Below are positions 17,010 to 23,978 of a DNA stretch of 33,557 bases, piece after piece. The stretch comes from CAMLHU01 sp031393795. Its GTDB lineage: Bacteria; Gemmatimonadota; Gemmatimonadetes; Gemmatimonadales; GWC2-71-9. The position numbers and the translations under genes were made by a program. Each line of letters starts with the position of its first letter. Position 1 is the first letter of the stretch. The notes beneath the pieces were generated by a model. That model was not told the origin of the DNA. It worked only from the letters and a program-made list of their open reading frames with translations, and did not search any database. Location: assembly GCA_031393795.1 (NCBI GenBank), contig JANMWE010000086.1, forward strand, positions 1-33,557, given 5' to 3'.

Positions 17010-18509
17010 ATGAGTCTCTGGGCTACCAAGTCCATCACGGCGCTGCGCGCCGAGGCCGATTCGGCCGGTGGGCTCCAGCGCACGCTGGGGCGCGGCGGAC
17101 TGACCGCGATCGGCATCGGCGGCATCATCGGGGCCGGCATCTTCGTCCTCACCGGTCAGGCGGCAGCGATGCACGCCGGCCCCGCGGTGCCGCTCTCGAT
17201 GATCATCGTCGGGATCGCCTGCGCCTTTGCCGGGCTCTGCTACGCCGAGATGGCCAGTGCGGTGCCGGTGGCGGGGAGCGCCTACACTTACTCCTACGCC
17301 ACGATGGGCGAGCTGGTGGCCTGGATCATCGGGTGGGACCTGGTGCTCGAGTACGCCGCGGGCGCGTCGACCGTGGCGGTGGGGTGGTCGGGACACTTCG
17401 TGTCGCTGCTCTCCCATTTCAACATCACGCTGCCGGCCACGCTCACCAACTCGCCGACCGCGTGGTGCACCACGGGCGAGGTGGCCAGCGGTCTCGCGGG
17501 CTGCGTCCACACGGGGCTCAACCTCACGGGTGCACTGGTCAACGTCCCGGCGGTGCTGATCGTGGCGTTGATCTCCACCGTGCTGGTGATCGGGATCAGT
17601 GAATCTTCCAAGCTCAACAACGTCATCGTCATCGTGAAGGTGCTCATCGTCATCCTCGTGGCGGTGACGGGCCTCTTCTACATCACCCCCGCCAACTGGC
17701 ACCCGTTCATCGCGCCGAACACCGGCGAGTGGGGCACCTACGGCTGGTCGGGCGTGCTGCGCGGCGCGGGGCTGGTGTTCTTTGCCTACATCGGCTTCGA
17801 TGCGGTGAGCACGGCGGCGCAGGAAGCGAAGGACCCGCAGAAGGACATGCCGTTCGGCATCCTCGGGTCGCTCGCCATCTGCACGGTCCTCTACGTGGTG
17901 GTCTCCGCGGTACTGGTCGGGATGGTGCCCTACCAGGAGCTCAACAACGCCGCCCCCACTTCGTACGCACTGGAAAAGGTTGGCGCCCCCTATGCCATCC
18001 GGCTCCTGGTCGACGTCGGCGCGGTGATGGGTCTGGCGTCGGTGGTGCTGGTGATGCTCCTCGGCCAGTCGCGGGTGTTCTACTCGATGTCGCGGGATGG
18101 GCTCCTCGGCAAGTGGGCCGGGCAGGTGCACCCGAAGTTCCATACCCCCTACAAGTCGTCGATCTACACCGGCATCGCCGTGGCCATCGCCGCCGGTGCG
18201 CTGCCGCTCCAGCTCCTGGGGCAGCTGGTGAACATCGGGACCCTGCTTGCGTTCGCCCTGGTCTGCGCCGGCGTATGGATACTCCGGCACAAGCGCCCCG
18301 AGCTCGAGCGGCCGTTCCGCACCCCGTGGATGCCCTTCGTGCCCATCATGGGGATCCTCACCTGCGTCGGCCTGATGCTCACCCTCCCGGCGGACACCTG
18401 GATCCGGCTGTTCGTGTGGCTCGTCATCGGTTTCGTCATCTACTTCACGTACGGCATCAGGCACAGCGTGCTGCGACGTGAGCTTCCAACGCCCAACAAG
18501 GGGTCGTGA
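17010..18509 (+). CDS. CAT-like cationic amino-acid/APC permease, first of a tandem pair
   Basis: 499 residues, about 12 to 14 helices. GIGGIIGAGIFVLTG (about residues 30-44) is the helix 1 substrate motif, and FAYIGFDAVSTAAQEAKDPQ is diagnostic of the CAT/YhdG-like branch. It probably imports or exchanges amino acids. The ATG at 17010 has GGAGG 5 nt upstream; frames opening further upstream would run through palindrome E8. An external loop (about residues 148-170) contains two cysteines, CTTGEVASGLAGC, which may form a disulfide. The stop overlaps the start of the paralogue downstream. Confidence 0.9.
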   Translation: MSLWATKSITALRAEADSAGGLQRTLGRGGLTAIGIGGIIGAGIFVLTGQAAAMHAGPAVPLSMIIVGIACAFAGLCYAEMASAVPVAGSAYTYSYATMGELVAWIIGWDLVLEYAAGASTVAVGWSGHFVSLLSHFNITLPATLTNSPTAWCTTGEVASGLAGCVHTGLNLTGALVNVPAVLIVALISTVLVIGISESSKLNNVIVIVKVLIVILVAVTGLFYITPANWHPFIAPNTGEWGTYGWSGVLRGAGLVFFAYIGFDAVSTAAQEAKDPQKDMPFGILGSLAICTVLYVVVSAVLVGMVPYQELNNAAPTSYALEKVGAPYAIRLLVDVGAVMGLASVVLVMLLGQSRVFYSMSRDGLLGKWAGQVHPKFHTPYKSSIYTGIAVAIAAGALPLQLLGQLVNIGTLLAFALVCAGVWILRHKRPELERPFRTPWMPFVPIMGILTCVGLMLTLPADTWIRLFVWLVIGFVIYFTYGIRHSVLRRELPTPNKGS

Positions 18510-20050
18510 TGTCCCTGTTCCGACGGAAAACACTCGCCGAGTTGATGCCCGTCGAAGACGGGACGGGCCTCAAGCGCACCCTCACGGCATCGAACCTGGT
18601 CCTGCTGGGGATCGGTGCCATCATTGGCGCCGGCATCTTCGTCCTGACCGGCACGGCCGCCGCCAACTTCGCCGGGCCGGGCATCGCGCTCTCGTTCGTG
18701 CTGGCCGGCGCGGGGTGCATCTTCGCCGGGCTCTGCTACGCGGAATTCGCGTCGATGATCCCGGTGGCCGGGTCGGCCTACACCTATGGGTACGCCACGC
18801 TGGGCGAGCTCATCGCCTGGATCATCGGCTGGGACCTGATCCTTGAGTACCTCTTCGCGGCGTCGACTGTGGCGGTCGGCTGGTCGGGGTACTTCACGGC
18901 GTTCATGACGGAGCTGCACATCACCCTCCCCCCTGCACTCACGGGGGCGCCGTTCTCGGTCGAGGGGACGCACACCCTGGTCCGCTCGCAGGTCTGCGTC
19001 GACCCCGCCACCAGCGGCGTCGCGGTCGATCTGGCCAACCACATGGTCGTCCCCATCGCCGACTGCGCGGCGAAGGGATTCCAGCTCACCTACGGCATCG
19101 TGAACCTCCCGGCGGTCCTGCTGGTGGTGGCGCTCACGATCCTGCTGGTGGTGGGCATCAGGGAGTCGGCCGGGTTCAACAACGTCATCGTGTACGTCAA
19201 GCTCGCCATCGTGGCGCTGGTGATCGGCTTCGGGATCAAGTACATCGACACCGCCAACTGGCATCCGTTCATCCCGCCCAATACTGGGGAGTTCGGGCAC
19301 TTCGGGCTGAGCGGCGTCGTTCGCGGTGCCGCGGTGGTCTTCTTCGCCTACATCGGGTTCGACGCGGTCAGCACCGCCGCGCAGGAGGCCAAGGACCCGC
19401 AGAAAGACCTCCCCATCGGCATCCTCGGGTCCCTGGTGGTCTGCACCGTGCTCTACATCGCGATGGCCCTGGTGATGACCGGCATGGCCCACTACACCGA
19501 GCTCAACGTCCCGCACCCGGTGTTCGTCGCCATCTCCAAGGCCGGCCCGGCCCTCGCCTGGCTCGGGTACCTGGTGAACATCGGCGCGATCGCCGGGCTC
19601 GCCTCGGTGGTGCTGGTGATGATGATGGGCCAGCCCCGCATCTTCTACTCGATGTCGCGCGACGGGCTCCTTCCGGCCTTCTTCGGGATGGTGCACCCGA
19701 AGTTCCGCACCCCGTACGTCGCCACGATCATCACCGGCGTGGTGGCCGCCTTCATCGCCGGTCTCTTCCCGATCGGGCTTCTCGGTGAGCTCGTGTCGAT
19801 CGGAACGCTCCTGGCCTTCGTGATCGTCTGCGCCGGCATCCTCGTGCTCCGCTACAAGCAGCCCGAGGCGCCGCGGCCGTTCCGTACGCCGTGGCTCCCG
19901 TTCGTCCCGGTGATGGGGATCCTGATCTGCGGCGGGATGATGGCCTTCCTGCCCAAGGACACCTGGATCCGGCTCATCGTCTGGATGGCGATCGGGCTCG
20001 CGATCTACTTCCTGTACGGTCGCAAGCATTCGGTGCTGAACAAGCGGTGA
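18509..20050 (+). CDS. CAT-like amino-acid/APC permease, second of a tandem pair
   Basis: 513 residues, closely related to the preceding permease throughout (GIGAIIGAGIFVLTG; FAYIGFDAVSTAAQEAKDPQ). The clearest difference is the external loop after helix 4, which is about 20 residues longer here and also has two cysteines (VCVDPATSGVA and IADCAAKG). The ATG at 18509 overlaps the previous stop as TGATG; a GTG three bases earlier is also possible. The pair probably arose by local duplication, and divergence is concentrated in the external loop. That could reflect different substrates or partner proteins. The final TGA is inside the first unit of palindrome E9. Confidence 0.9.
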   Translation: MSLFRRKTLAELMPVEDGTGLKRTLTASNLVLLGIGAIIGAGIFVLTGTAAANFAGPGIALSFVLAGAGCIFAGLCYAEFASMIPVAGSAYTYGYATLGELIAWIIGWDLILEYLFAASTVAVGWSGYFTAFMTELHITLPPALTGAPFSVEGTHTLVRSQVCVDPATSGVAVDLANHMVVPIADCAAKGFQLTYGIVNLPAVLLVVALTILLVVGIRESAGFNNVIVYVKLAIVALVIGFGIKYIDTANWHPFIPPNTGEFGHFGLSGVVRGAAVVFFAYIGFDAVSTAAQEAKDPQKDLPIGILGSLVVCTVLYIAMALVMTGMAHYTELNVPHPVFVAISKAGPALAWLGYLVNIGAIAGLASVVLVMMMGQPRIFYSMSRDGLLPAFFGMVHPKFRTPYVATIITGVVAAFIAGLFPIGLLGELVSIGTLLAFVIVCAGILVLRYKQPEAPRPFRTPWLPFVPVMGILICGGMMAFLPKDTWIRLIVWMAIGLAIYFLYGRKHSVLNKR

Positions 20051-20159
20051 GGAGTAAGGAGTAAGGAGTTGAGGAGTGGAGTTGTGAGCGAGGATCTCGG
20101 CATTCGGGATCCTCGCTTCGCGTTGAGGCCCTCCTCACTCCTTACCCCTCACTCCTCAC
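20047..20159. repeat. Stop-adjacent palindrome E9 (GTGAGGA 7-nt arms)
   Basis: The left arm 20047-20079 (GTGAGGA, GTAAGGA, GTAAGGA, GTTGAGGA) matches the right arm 20129-20159 (CTCACTC, CTTACCC, CTCACTC, CTCAC). An inner stem GCGAGGATC pairs with GATCCTCGC. TGA 20048 is the permease stop; TAA 20055 and TAA 20062 fill the other frames. The right arm runs directly into a -10-like TATCTT (20160-20165). Confidence 0.9.
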
Positions 20160-20165
20160 TATCTT
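20160..20165 (+). promoter_or_regulatory. -10 box (TATCTT) of the DHH phosphoesterase gene
   Basis: TATCTT ends 6 nt before the ATG at 20172, which implies a leaderless mRNA. No good -35 box is visible; that position is inside the right arm of E9. Confidence 0.45.
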
Positions 20166-20171
20166 TACTCC

Positions 20172-21188
20172 ATGCCCATCTCGTTGTCGCCCGAGAAGCT
20201 CGCCGCCGGGAAGGCGTTCGTCGAAGGCCTGAAGCTCCGCCCCGGCCTCCGCGTCTGCCTCACCACCCACGTCAATCCCGACGGCGACGGCCTCGGCTCC
20301 GAAGTCGGCCTCGCGCTCCTGCTGCGCGCGCACGGCGTCACCGTCAGCATCACCAACCCGACGCCCACGCCCGAGCGCTACAAGTTCCTCTTCGCGGGTC
20401 TCGACGGGCTGGACAAGACCCCCGAAGCGGTCAAGGAACTCCGCCGCGCCGAGCTGATCATCGTCCTCGACATCGCCGACCTGGGTCGCCTCGGGATGCT
20501 GGCCGGGACCGTGCGCGACAGCGGCGTCACGGTGGCCTGCGTGGACCACCACCAATCGGTGGGCGACCTCCCGGCGGGTCCGCGCTACGTCGATGCCGAC
20601 GCGGCGGCCACCGGCGAGTTGATCCGTGAACTCGCCCGCGCCAACGGGTGGGAGCTCACCGCCGACGCCGCCAAGGCGCTCTATGTCGCGATCGTGACCG
20701 ACACCGGCGGCTTCCGGTTCAGCAACACCAAGCCGCGCACCCTTCGCGCCGCCGCCGACCTCCTCGAGTGCGGCATCGACCCGGAGATGATCTACGTCGA
20801 GCTCTACTCCCGCGCCCCCGAAGGGCGGGTGCGGCTGATGGCCGAGGCGCTCCAGACTCTGGTGGTGGAGCACGAGGTCGGGATCGCGTGGGTGACGATC
20901 CCGCCGGGATCGCTCGAGCGCCACGGGGTCGATCCCGATGATCTCGACGGGGTGGTCGAGTACGCGCGGTCGATCGAAGGCGTGCGGCTCGGCATGCTCT
21001 TCCGCGAGATCGCGGGGGGGCGGATCAAGATCTCCTTCCGGTCGATCGGGGGGGTGGACGTGGCCAAGCTCGCCGCCCAATTCAATGGCGGTGGCCACGC
21101 TAGGGCGGCCGGTGCGTCGCTCCCGGGCGCCATGGCTGACGTCCAGGCCACCGTCCTCAAAGCGGCCAGGGCGTATCTCGCGGGATAG
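20172..21188 (+). CDS. DHH/DHHA1 phosphoesterase, NrnA-like (nanoRNase / pAp phosphatase)
   Basis: 338 residues. The DHH domain shows THVNPDGDGLGSE (metal ligands, residues 29-41), VLDIADLGRLG and the signature VDHHQS (about 122-127). The DHHA1 domain ends with FNGGGHARAAGASLPG, where GGGH binds substrate. NrnA-type enzymes degrade 2-5 nt RNA and 3'-phosphoadenosine 5'-phosphate with Mn. There is no Shine-Dalgarno; a -10-like box lies 6 nt before the ATG. It is first in a run of Fe-S and nucleotide genes separated by palindromes, so co-transcription with the next gene is uncertain. Confidence 0.92.
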   Translation: MPISLSPEKLAAGKAFVEGLKLRPGLRVCLTTHVNPDGDGLGSEVGLALLLRAHGVTVSITNPTPTPERYKFLFAGLDGLDKTPEAVKELRRAELIIVLDIADLGRLGMLAGTVRDSGVTVACVDHHQSVGDLPAGPRYVDADAAATGELIRELARANGWELTADAAKALYVAIVTDTGGFRFSNTKPRTLRAAADLLECGIDPEMIYVELYSRAPEGRVRLMAEALQTLVVEHEVGIAWVTIPPGSLERHGVDPDDLDGVVEYARSIEGVRLGMLFREIAGGRIKISFRSIGGVDVAKLAAQFNGGGHARAAGASLPGAMADVQATVLKAARAYLAG

Positions 21189-21209
21189 CACCCATCGCGT
21201 CGGTTGAAG

Positions 21210-21350
21210 GGCTTGGCCTCAACTGGGAGGCACGGTGGGACGAAGATACGGAGGATGCACTTCTGGACTCGAGGCGGGATCCCACCTTGAGACCACAACA
21301 AATTGGTCCGTTGCTTCGTCCCTCCGTCCCTCCCAGTTGAGGGCAAACCC
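21210..21350. repeat. Stop-adjacent palindrome E10 (shares arms with E3)
   Basis: The left arm 21210-21245 and right arm 21314-21350 are complementary at roughly 31 of 37 positions. The left arm shares GCTTGGCCTCAACTGGGAGG plus CACG with E3. The inner part differs from E3. The element begins 22 nt after the phosphoesterase stop codon. Confidence 0.88.
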
Positions 21351-21380
21351 CTCCCCCGATGGGATCTCGGCCCATCAGGC

Positions 21381-21418
21381 CACCCGCCTACCCGCCAGAC
21401 CGCCTACCCGCCTATTTT
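21381..21418. repeat. Solitary 8-nt arm (TACCCGCC units) running into a -10 box
   Basis: CACCCGCC, TACCCGCC, AGACCGCC and TACCCGCC (21381-21412) are followed in phase by TATTTT (21413-21418). TATTTT looks like a -10 box and lies 8 nt before the ATG at 21427. The unit is the same as in the right arm of E15, but no matching left arm is nearby. Confidence 0.65.
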
Positions 21419-21426
21419 ACTCCCAT

Positions 21427-21657
21427 ATGGATACGCTGTCCCGCATCGAACAGGCCCTCGACGGCCTGCGCCCCTACATCTCCTCCCACAAGGGGACCGT
21501 GGAGGTCATCGACTACGATGACACCGACGGGACCCTGACCCTCCGCATGGGAGGCACCTGTCACGGCTGCGCCGCCAGCTCGATCACCCTGAAGAAGGGG
21601 ATCGAGGTCCGCCTCCGCGAATCGGTGCCGGAAGTGCGGACGGTGCAGGCGATCTGA
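21427..21657 (+). CDS. NifU-like C-terminal domain (Nfu-type) Fe-S scaffold
   Basis: 76 residues covering only the Nfu domain. The cluster-binding motif is MGGTCHGCAASSITLKKGIE (CxxC at about residues 42-45). Nfu proteins hold a 4Fe-4S cluster between two subunits and deliver it to client enzymes. I chose the ATG at 21427 (MDTLSRIEQALDG) because the longer upstream frame is encoded by palindrome E10 and the TACCCGCC array. A TATTTT box 8 nt before the start suggests a leaderless transcript. The Mrp ATPase gene follows, so the two probably act together in Fe-S cluster delivery. Confidence 0.9.
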   Translation: MDTLSRIEQALDGLRPYISSHKGTVEVIDYDDTDGTLTLRMGGTCHGCAASSITLKKGIEVRLRESVPEVRTVQAI

Positions 21658-21660
21658 AGG

Positions 21661-21752
21661 ACGCTATCGGCTGTCAGCTATCAGCTATCTGTTGCCCCGA
21701 GCCGATGCTGACTTCCGATCCGCGTCGACGGATGGCCGATAGCCGATAGCGC
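21661..21752. repeat. Stop-adjacent palindrome E11 (GCTATCG 7-nt arms)
   Basis: The left arm 21661-21691 contains GCTATCG, GCTGTCA, GCTATCA and GCTATCT. The right arm 21730-21752 contains GATGGCC, GATAGCC and GATAGCG, the reverse complement type. The element starts 3 nt after the nfu stop. Similar units recur inside the downstream mrp gene at 22024-22058. Confidence 0.82.
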
Positions 21753-21769
21753 TCTTCACACGGAATGAT

Positions 21770-22861
21770 ATGACCCCGAACGACCTGGCCGCCGCCGTCG
21801 CCGCCGCCCTCTCCAAGGTCCACAACCCCCGACTCGGCAATGACATCCTGAGCACCGGGATGGTGAAGGATCTCACGGTCGATGCGGCCGTGGGGAGGGT
21901 CGCCTTCACGGTGCTGCTGACCAAGCAGGATCCCGGCACCGTGGTGATCGCCGCGCGGAAGGCGGTCAAAGCGATCGAGGGCGTCACAGAGGTCAAGATC
22001 GAGATCGTCGATCCCGCCGGGGTGCCAGCCCACAGCCATCAGCCTCCAGCCGACAGCGTGCCGATGCCGACGGGTCCCGCTCCGCTGGCCCATCTGGGGA
22101 AGATCATTGCCGTGAGTTCGGGCAAGGGCGGGGTGGGGAAGTCCACCGTCGCCGCCAACATCGCCATCGCCTTGGCGCAGGCGGGACACCGCGTCGGGTT
22201 GATGGACGCCGACATCTACGGGCCCAACATCCCGCGGATGTTCGGGGTGTTCGAGAAGCCGCCGGTCATCAACTCCCGCATCCAGCCGCTCACCGCCTAC
22301 GGGGTCAAGCTCATCTCCCTGGGCCTGCTGGTCGATCGCGATGCGCCGGTCATCTGGCGCGGCCCGATCATCATGAAGGTGCTGACGCAATTCTTGAATG
22401 ACGTCGAGTGGGGTGAACTCGATTTCTTCGTCGTCGACCTCCCGCCCGGTACCGGCGACGCCCAACTCTCGCTGGCGCAGGGCGCCCGGATCGCGGGTGC
22501 CGTCATCGTCACCACGCCGCAGGAAGTCGCCGTGGGCGACGCGCTCCGCGGCGCCAAGATGTTCGAGAAGGTGCAGGTCCCGATCATCGGCGTGGTCGAG
22601 AACATGAGCGGCTTCGTCACCCCGAACGGCGAACGCATCGACCTCTTCGGCGCCGGCGGCGGCCAGCGCCTCGCCGCCGAACTCCGCGTGCCGCTCCTGG
22701 GGCAGGTCCCCCTCCAGCCCGGGATCGCCGATGCGGGTGACCAGGGGATGCCCGCCCTCATCGCTGTCCCCGACAGCCCCGCCGCCAACGCCCTCCGCGC
22801 CATCGCCGAAAAGGTCGCGAACCTCGTTGCTCCGACCGCTACCATCAGCCTCACCAACTGA
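21770..22861 (+). CDS. Mrp/NBP35-family Fe-S cluster carrier ATPase
   Basis: 363 residues. Residues 1-80 are a MIP18/DUF59 domain. Residues 84-100 are a Pro/His-rich linker, and the P-loop ATPase follows with the deviant Walker A SGKGGVGKST (about 120-129). DLPPGTGDAQLSL and VENMSGFVTPNG are further family motifs. Most Mrp/ApbC proteins have a CxxC just after NMS that bridges a 4Fe-4S cluster; here the segment is VTPNGERID, with no cysteine. As I recall, some actinobacterial Mrp proteins are similar. Cluster binding would then need another site, or the adjacent Nfu protein. The linker is encoded by a 7-nt tandem array. GGAA upstream of ATG 21770 is a weak ribosome-binding site. Confidence 0.92.
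   Translation: MTPNDLAAAVAAALSKVHNPRLGNDILSTGMVKDLTVDAAVGRVAFTVLLTKQDPGTVVIAARKAVKAIEGVTEVKIEIVDPAGVPAHSHQPPADSVPMPTGPAPLAHLGKIIAVSSGKGGVGKSTVAANIAIALAQAGHRVGLMDADIYGPNIPRMFGVFEKPPVINSRIQPLTAYGVKLISLGLLVDRDAPVIWRGPIIMKVLTQFLNDVEWGELDFFVVDLPPGTGDAQLSLAQGARIAGAVIVTTPQEVAVGDALRGAKMFEKVQVPIIGVVENMSGFVTPNGERIDLFGAGGGQRLAAELRVPLLGQVPLQPGIADAGDQGMPALIAVPDSPAANALRAIAEKVANLVAPTATISLTN
22024..22058 (+). repeat. 7-nt tandem array inside mrp
   Basis: GCCAGCC, CACAGCC, ATCAGCC, TCCAGCC and GACAGCG are five consecutive 7-nt units encoding residues about 85-97 of Mrp, the linker between the DUF59 and ATPase domains. Units resemble GATAGCC/GATAGCG of the right arm of E11, 270 bp upstream. Confidence 0.7.
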
Positions 22862-22866
22862 ACTGC

Positions 22867-23019
22867 GTGAGGGGTGAGGGGTGAGGAGTGAGGCGTGAGG
22901 CGTAACAGGGGAACCTTCCCGAGCAGAGCGAGGGACCTAGTGTACGCACGCTAGGTCCCTCACTTCGTTCGGGAAGGTCCCGATGCGGCCCTCTCACCGC
23001 TTACCCCTCACCCCTTACC
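22867..23019. repeat. Stop-adjacent palindrome E12 (GTGAGGG arms, conserved core)
   Basis: The left arm 22867-22908 has stop codons at 22868, 22875, 22882, 22889, 22896 and 22903, exactly 7 nt apart. The right arm 22989-23019 has units CTCACCG, CTTACCC, CTCACCC and CTTACC. The core at 22911-22980 is a separate stem: GAACCTTCCCGA with TCGGGAAGGTCC outside and AGGGACCTAG with CTAGGTCCCT inside. The core is shared with E13, E14 and E15. Confidence 0.93.
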
Positions 23020-23021
23020 TT
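23016..23021 (+). promoter_or_regulatory. -10 box (TACCTT) at the end of E12
   Basis: TACCTT overlaps the last arm unit and ends 6 nt before the ATG at 23028, giving a probable leaderless start. No clear -35 is visible. Confidence 0.4.
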
Positions 23022-23027
23022 CAATCA

Positions 23028-23783
23028 ATGCCGATCATCACGCTCCTTACAGACTTCGGGACCTCGGACTCCTACGTCGCCGAGGTGAAGGGCGTGCTCC
23101 TTTCGGGCGCCCCGGGGGCGACGCTGGTCGACGTCAGTCACGCCGTCCCGCCCGGCAACATCGCCACCGCGGCCTACCTCCTCGGCCGCACCTGGCAATA
23201 CTTCCCCCAGGGCACGGTACACTTCGTCGTCGTTGACCCCGGCGTCGGGACGACCCGCCGCGCCGTCGCGGTGGGGCGTGACGGCCACTACTTCGTCGCC
23301 CCAGACAACGGCGTGCTCACACCGGTGCTCGGGGCCGGTGCCGAAGTCTGGACCCTGGCCGAACCCGAAGGGGCGCACCCCACCTTCCACGGCCGCGATC
23401 TCTTCGCCCCCGCGGCCGCTCGGCTGGCGTCAGGCGCCTCACTCGCCGAGGTCGGTGCGGCGGTGCTCGAACCCCCGGTGATCCTCCCGGCGCCTACGCC
23501 GGTCTACGAAGGGAAGAAGGTCCACGGCGAGGTGCTCCACGTGGACCGCTACGGCAATCTCGTGACGACGTTGACCCCCGAGTTCGTCCCGGCCTACGCA
23601 GTGATGGAATCGGAGGATATGGTCATCGGCCCGGTCCGGCGGACCTTCGCCGATGTCGACAAAGGAGAGCTCCTCGCCTACTGGGGTTCGAGCGGGCACC
23701 TCGAGATCGCGGTCCGCGATGGCAGCGCCGCCCGCCGGCTCGGGATCGGGGTGGGAAACAGGATCACCGCGCGACTTGGGTGA
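23028..23783 (+). CDS. SAM hydroxide adenosyltransferase (DUF62 family)
   Basis: 251 residues. Family motifs are TLLTDFGTSDSYVAEVKGVL at the N-terminus, DVSHAVPPGNI, VVVDPGVGTTRRAVAV (active-site Asp and Arg region), FHGRDLFAPAA (active-site His) and HVDRYGNLVTTL in the C-terminal domain. These proteins hydrolyse S-adenosylmethionine to adenosine and methionine with an activated water. They are related to the fluorinase and chlorinase SalL, but the extra loop of the halogenases is not evident. I chose the ATG at 23028 (MPIITLLTDFG). The upstream frame is encoded by E12. There is no Shine-Dalgarno. Its physiological role is unclear; SAM or metabolite repair has been suggested for the family. 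Confidence 0.9.
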   Translation: MPIITLLTDFGTSDSYVAEVKGVLLSGAPGATLVDVSHAVPPGNIATAAYLLGRTWQYFPQGTVHFVVVDPGVGTTRRAVAVGRDGHYFVAPDNGVLTPVLGAGAEVWTLAEPEGAHPTFHGRDLFAPAAARLASGASLAEVGAAVLEPPVILPAPTPVYEGKKVHGEVLHVDRYGNLVTTLTPEFVPAYAVMESEDMVIGPVRRTFADVDKGELLAYWGSSGHLEIAVRDGSAARRLGIGVGNRITARLG

Positions 23784-23787
23784 CCGC

Positions 23788-23963
23788 GTGAGGGGTAAGG
23801 GGTGAGGGGTTAGAGGTGAGGGGTGAGGGGGCTGTACCAAGAAAGGAACCTTCCCGAACGAAGTGAGGGACCTAGCGTACGCGAACTAGGTCCCTCGCTG
23901 CGCTCGGGAGGGTTCCCTCCAACCCGTATCACCCCACACCCCATACCCCACACCCCACACCCG
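23788..23963. repeat. Stop-adjacent palindrome E13 (GTGAGGG/GTGTGGG arms, conserved core)
   Basis: Left arm 23788-23831: stops at 23789, 23796, 23803, 23811, 23817 and 23824, units GTGAGGG/GTAAGGG. Right arm 23931-23963: units CCCCACA, CCCCATA, CCCCACA and CCCCACA. When folded, each 7-nt unit has one A:A mismatch, so the two arms carry different unit variants. The core 23845-23916 has AGGGACCTAG and CTAGGTCCCT at its centre and matches that of E12. A -10-like TAGATT follows at 23965. Confidence 0.92.
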
Positions 23964-23964
23964 C

Positions 23965-23970
23965 TAGATT
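23965..23970 (+). promoter_or_regulatory. -10 box (TAGATT) of the ubiD gene
   Basis: TAGATT ends 8 nt before the ATG at 23979. There is no ribosome-binding site, and the -35 position falls within the right arm of E13 and is not consensus. Confidence 0.4.
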
Positions 23971-23978
23971 TCGCGCCG

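Noticed and set aside
23028..23783. A SAM-dependent fluorinase or chlorinase
   Set aside because: The sequence matches the hydroxide adenosyltransferase group, and I see no halogenase-specific loop or biosynthetic neighbours.
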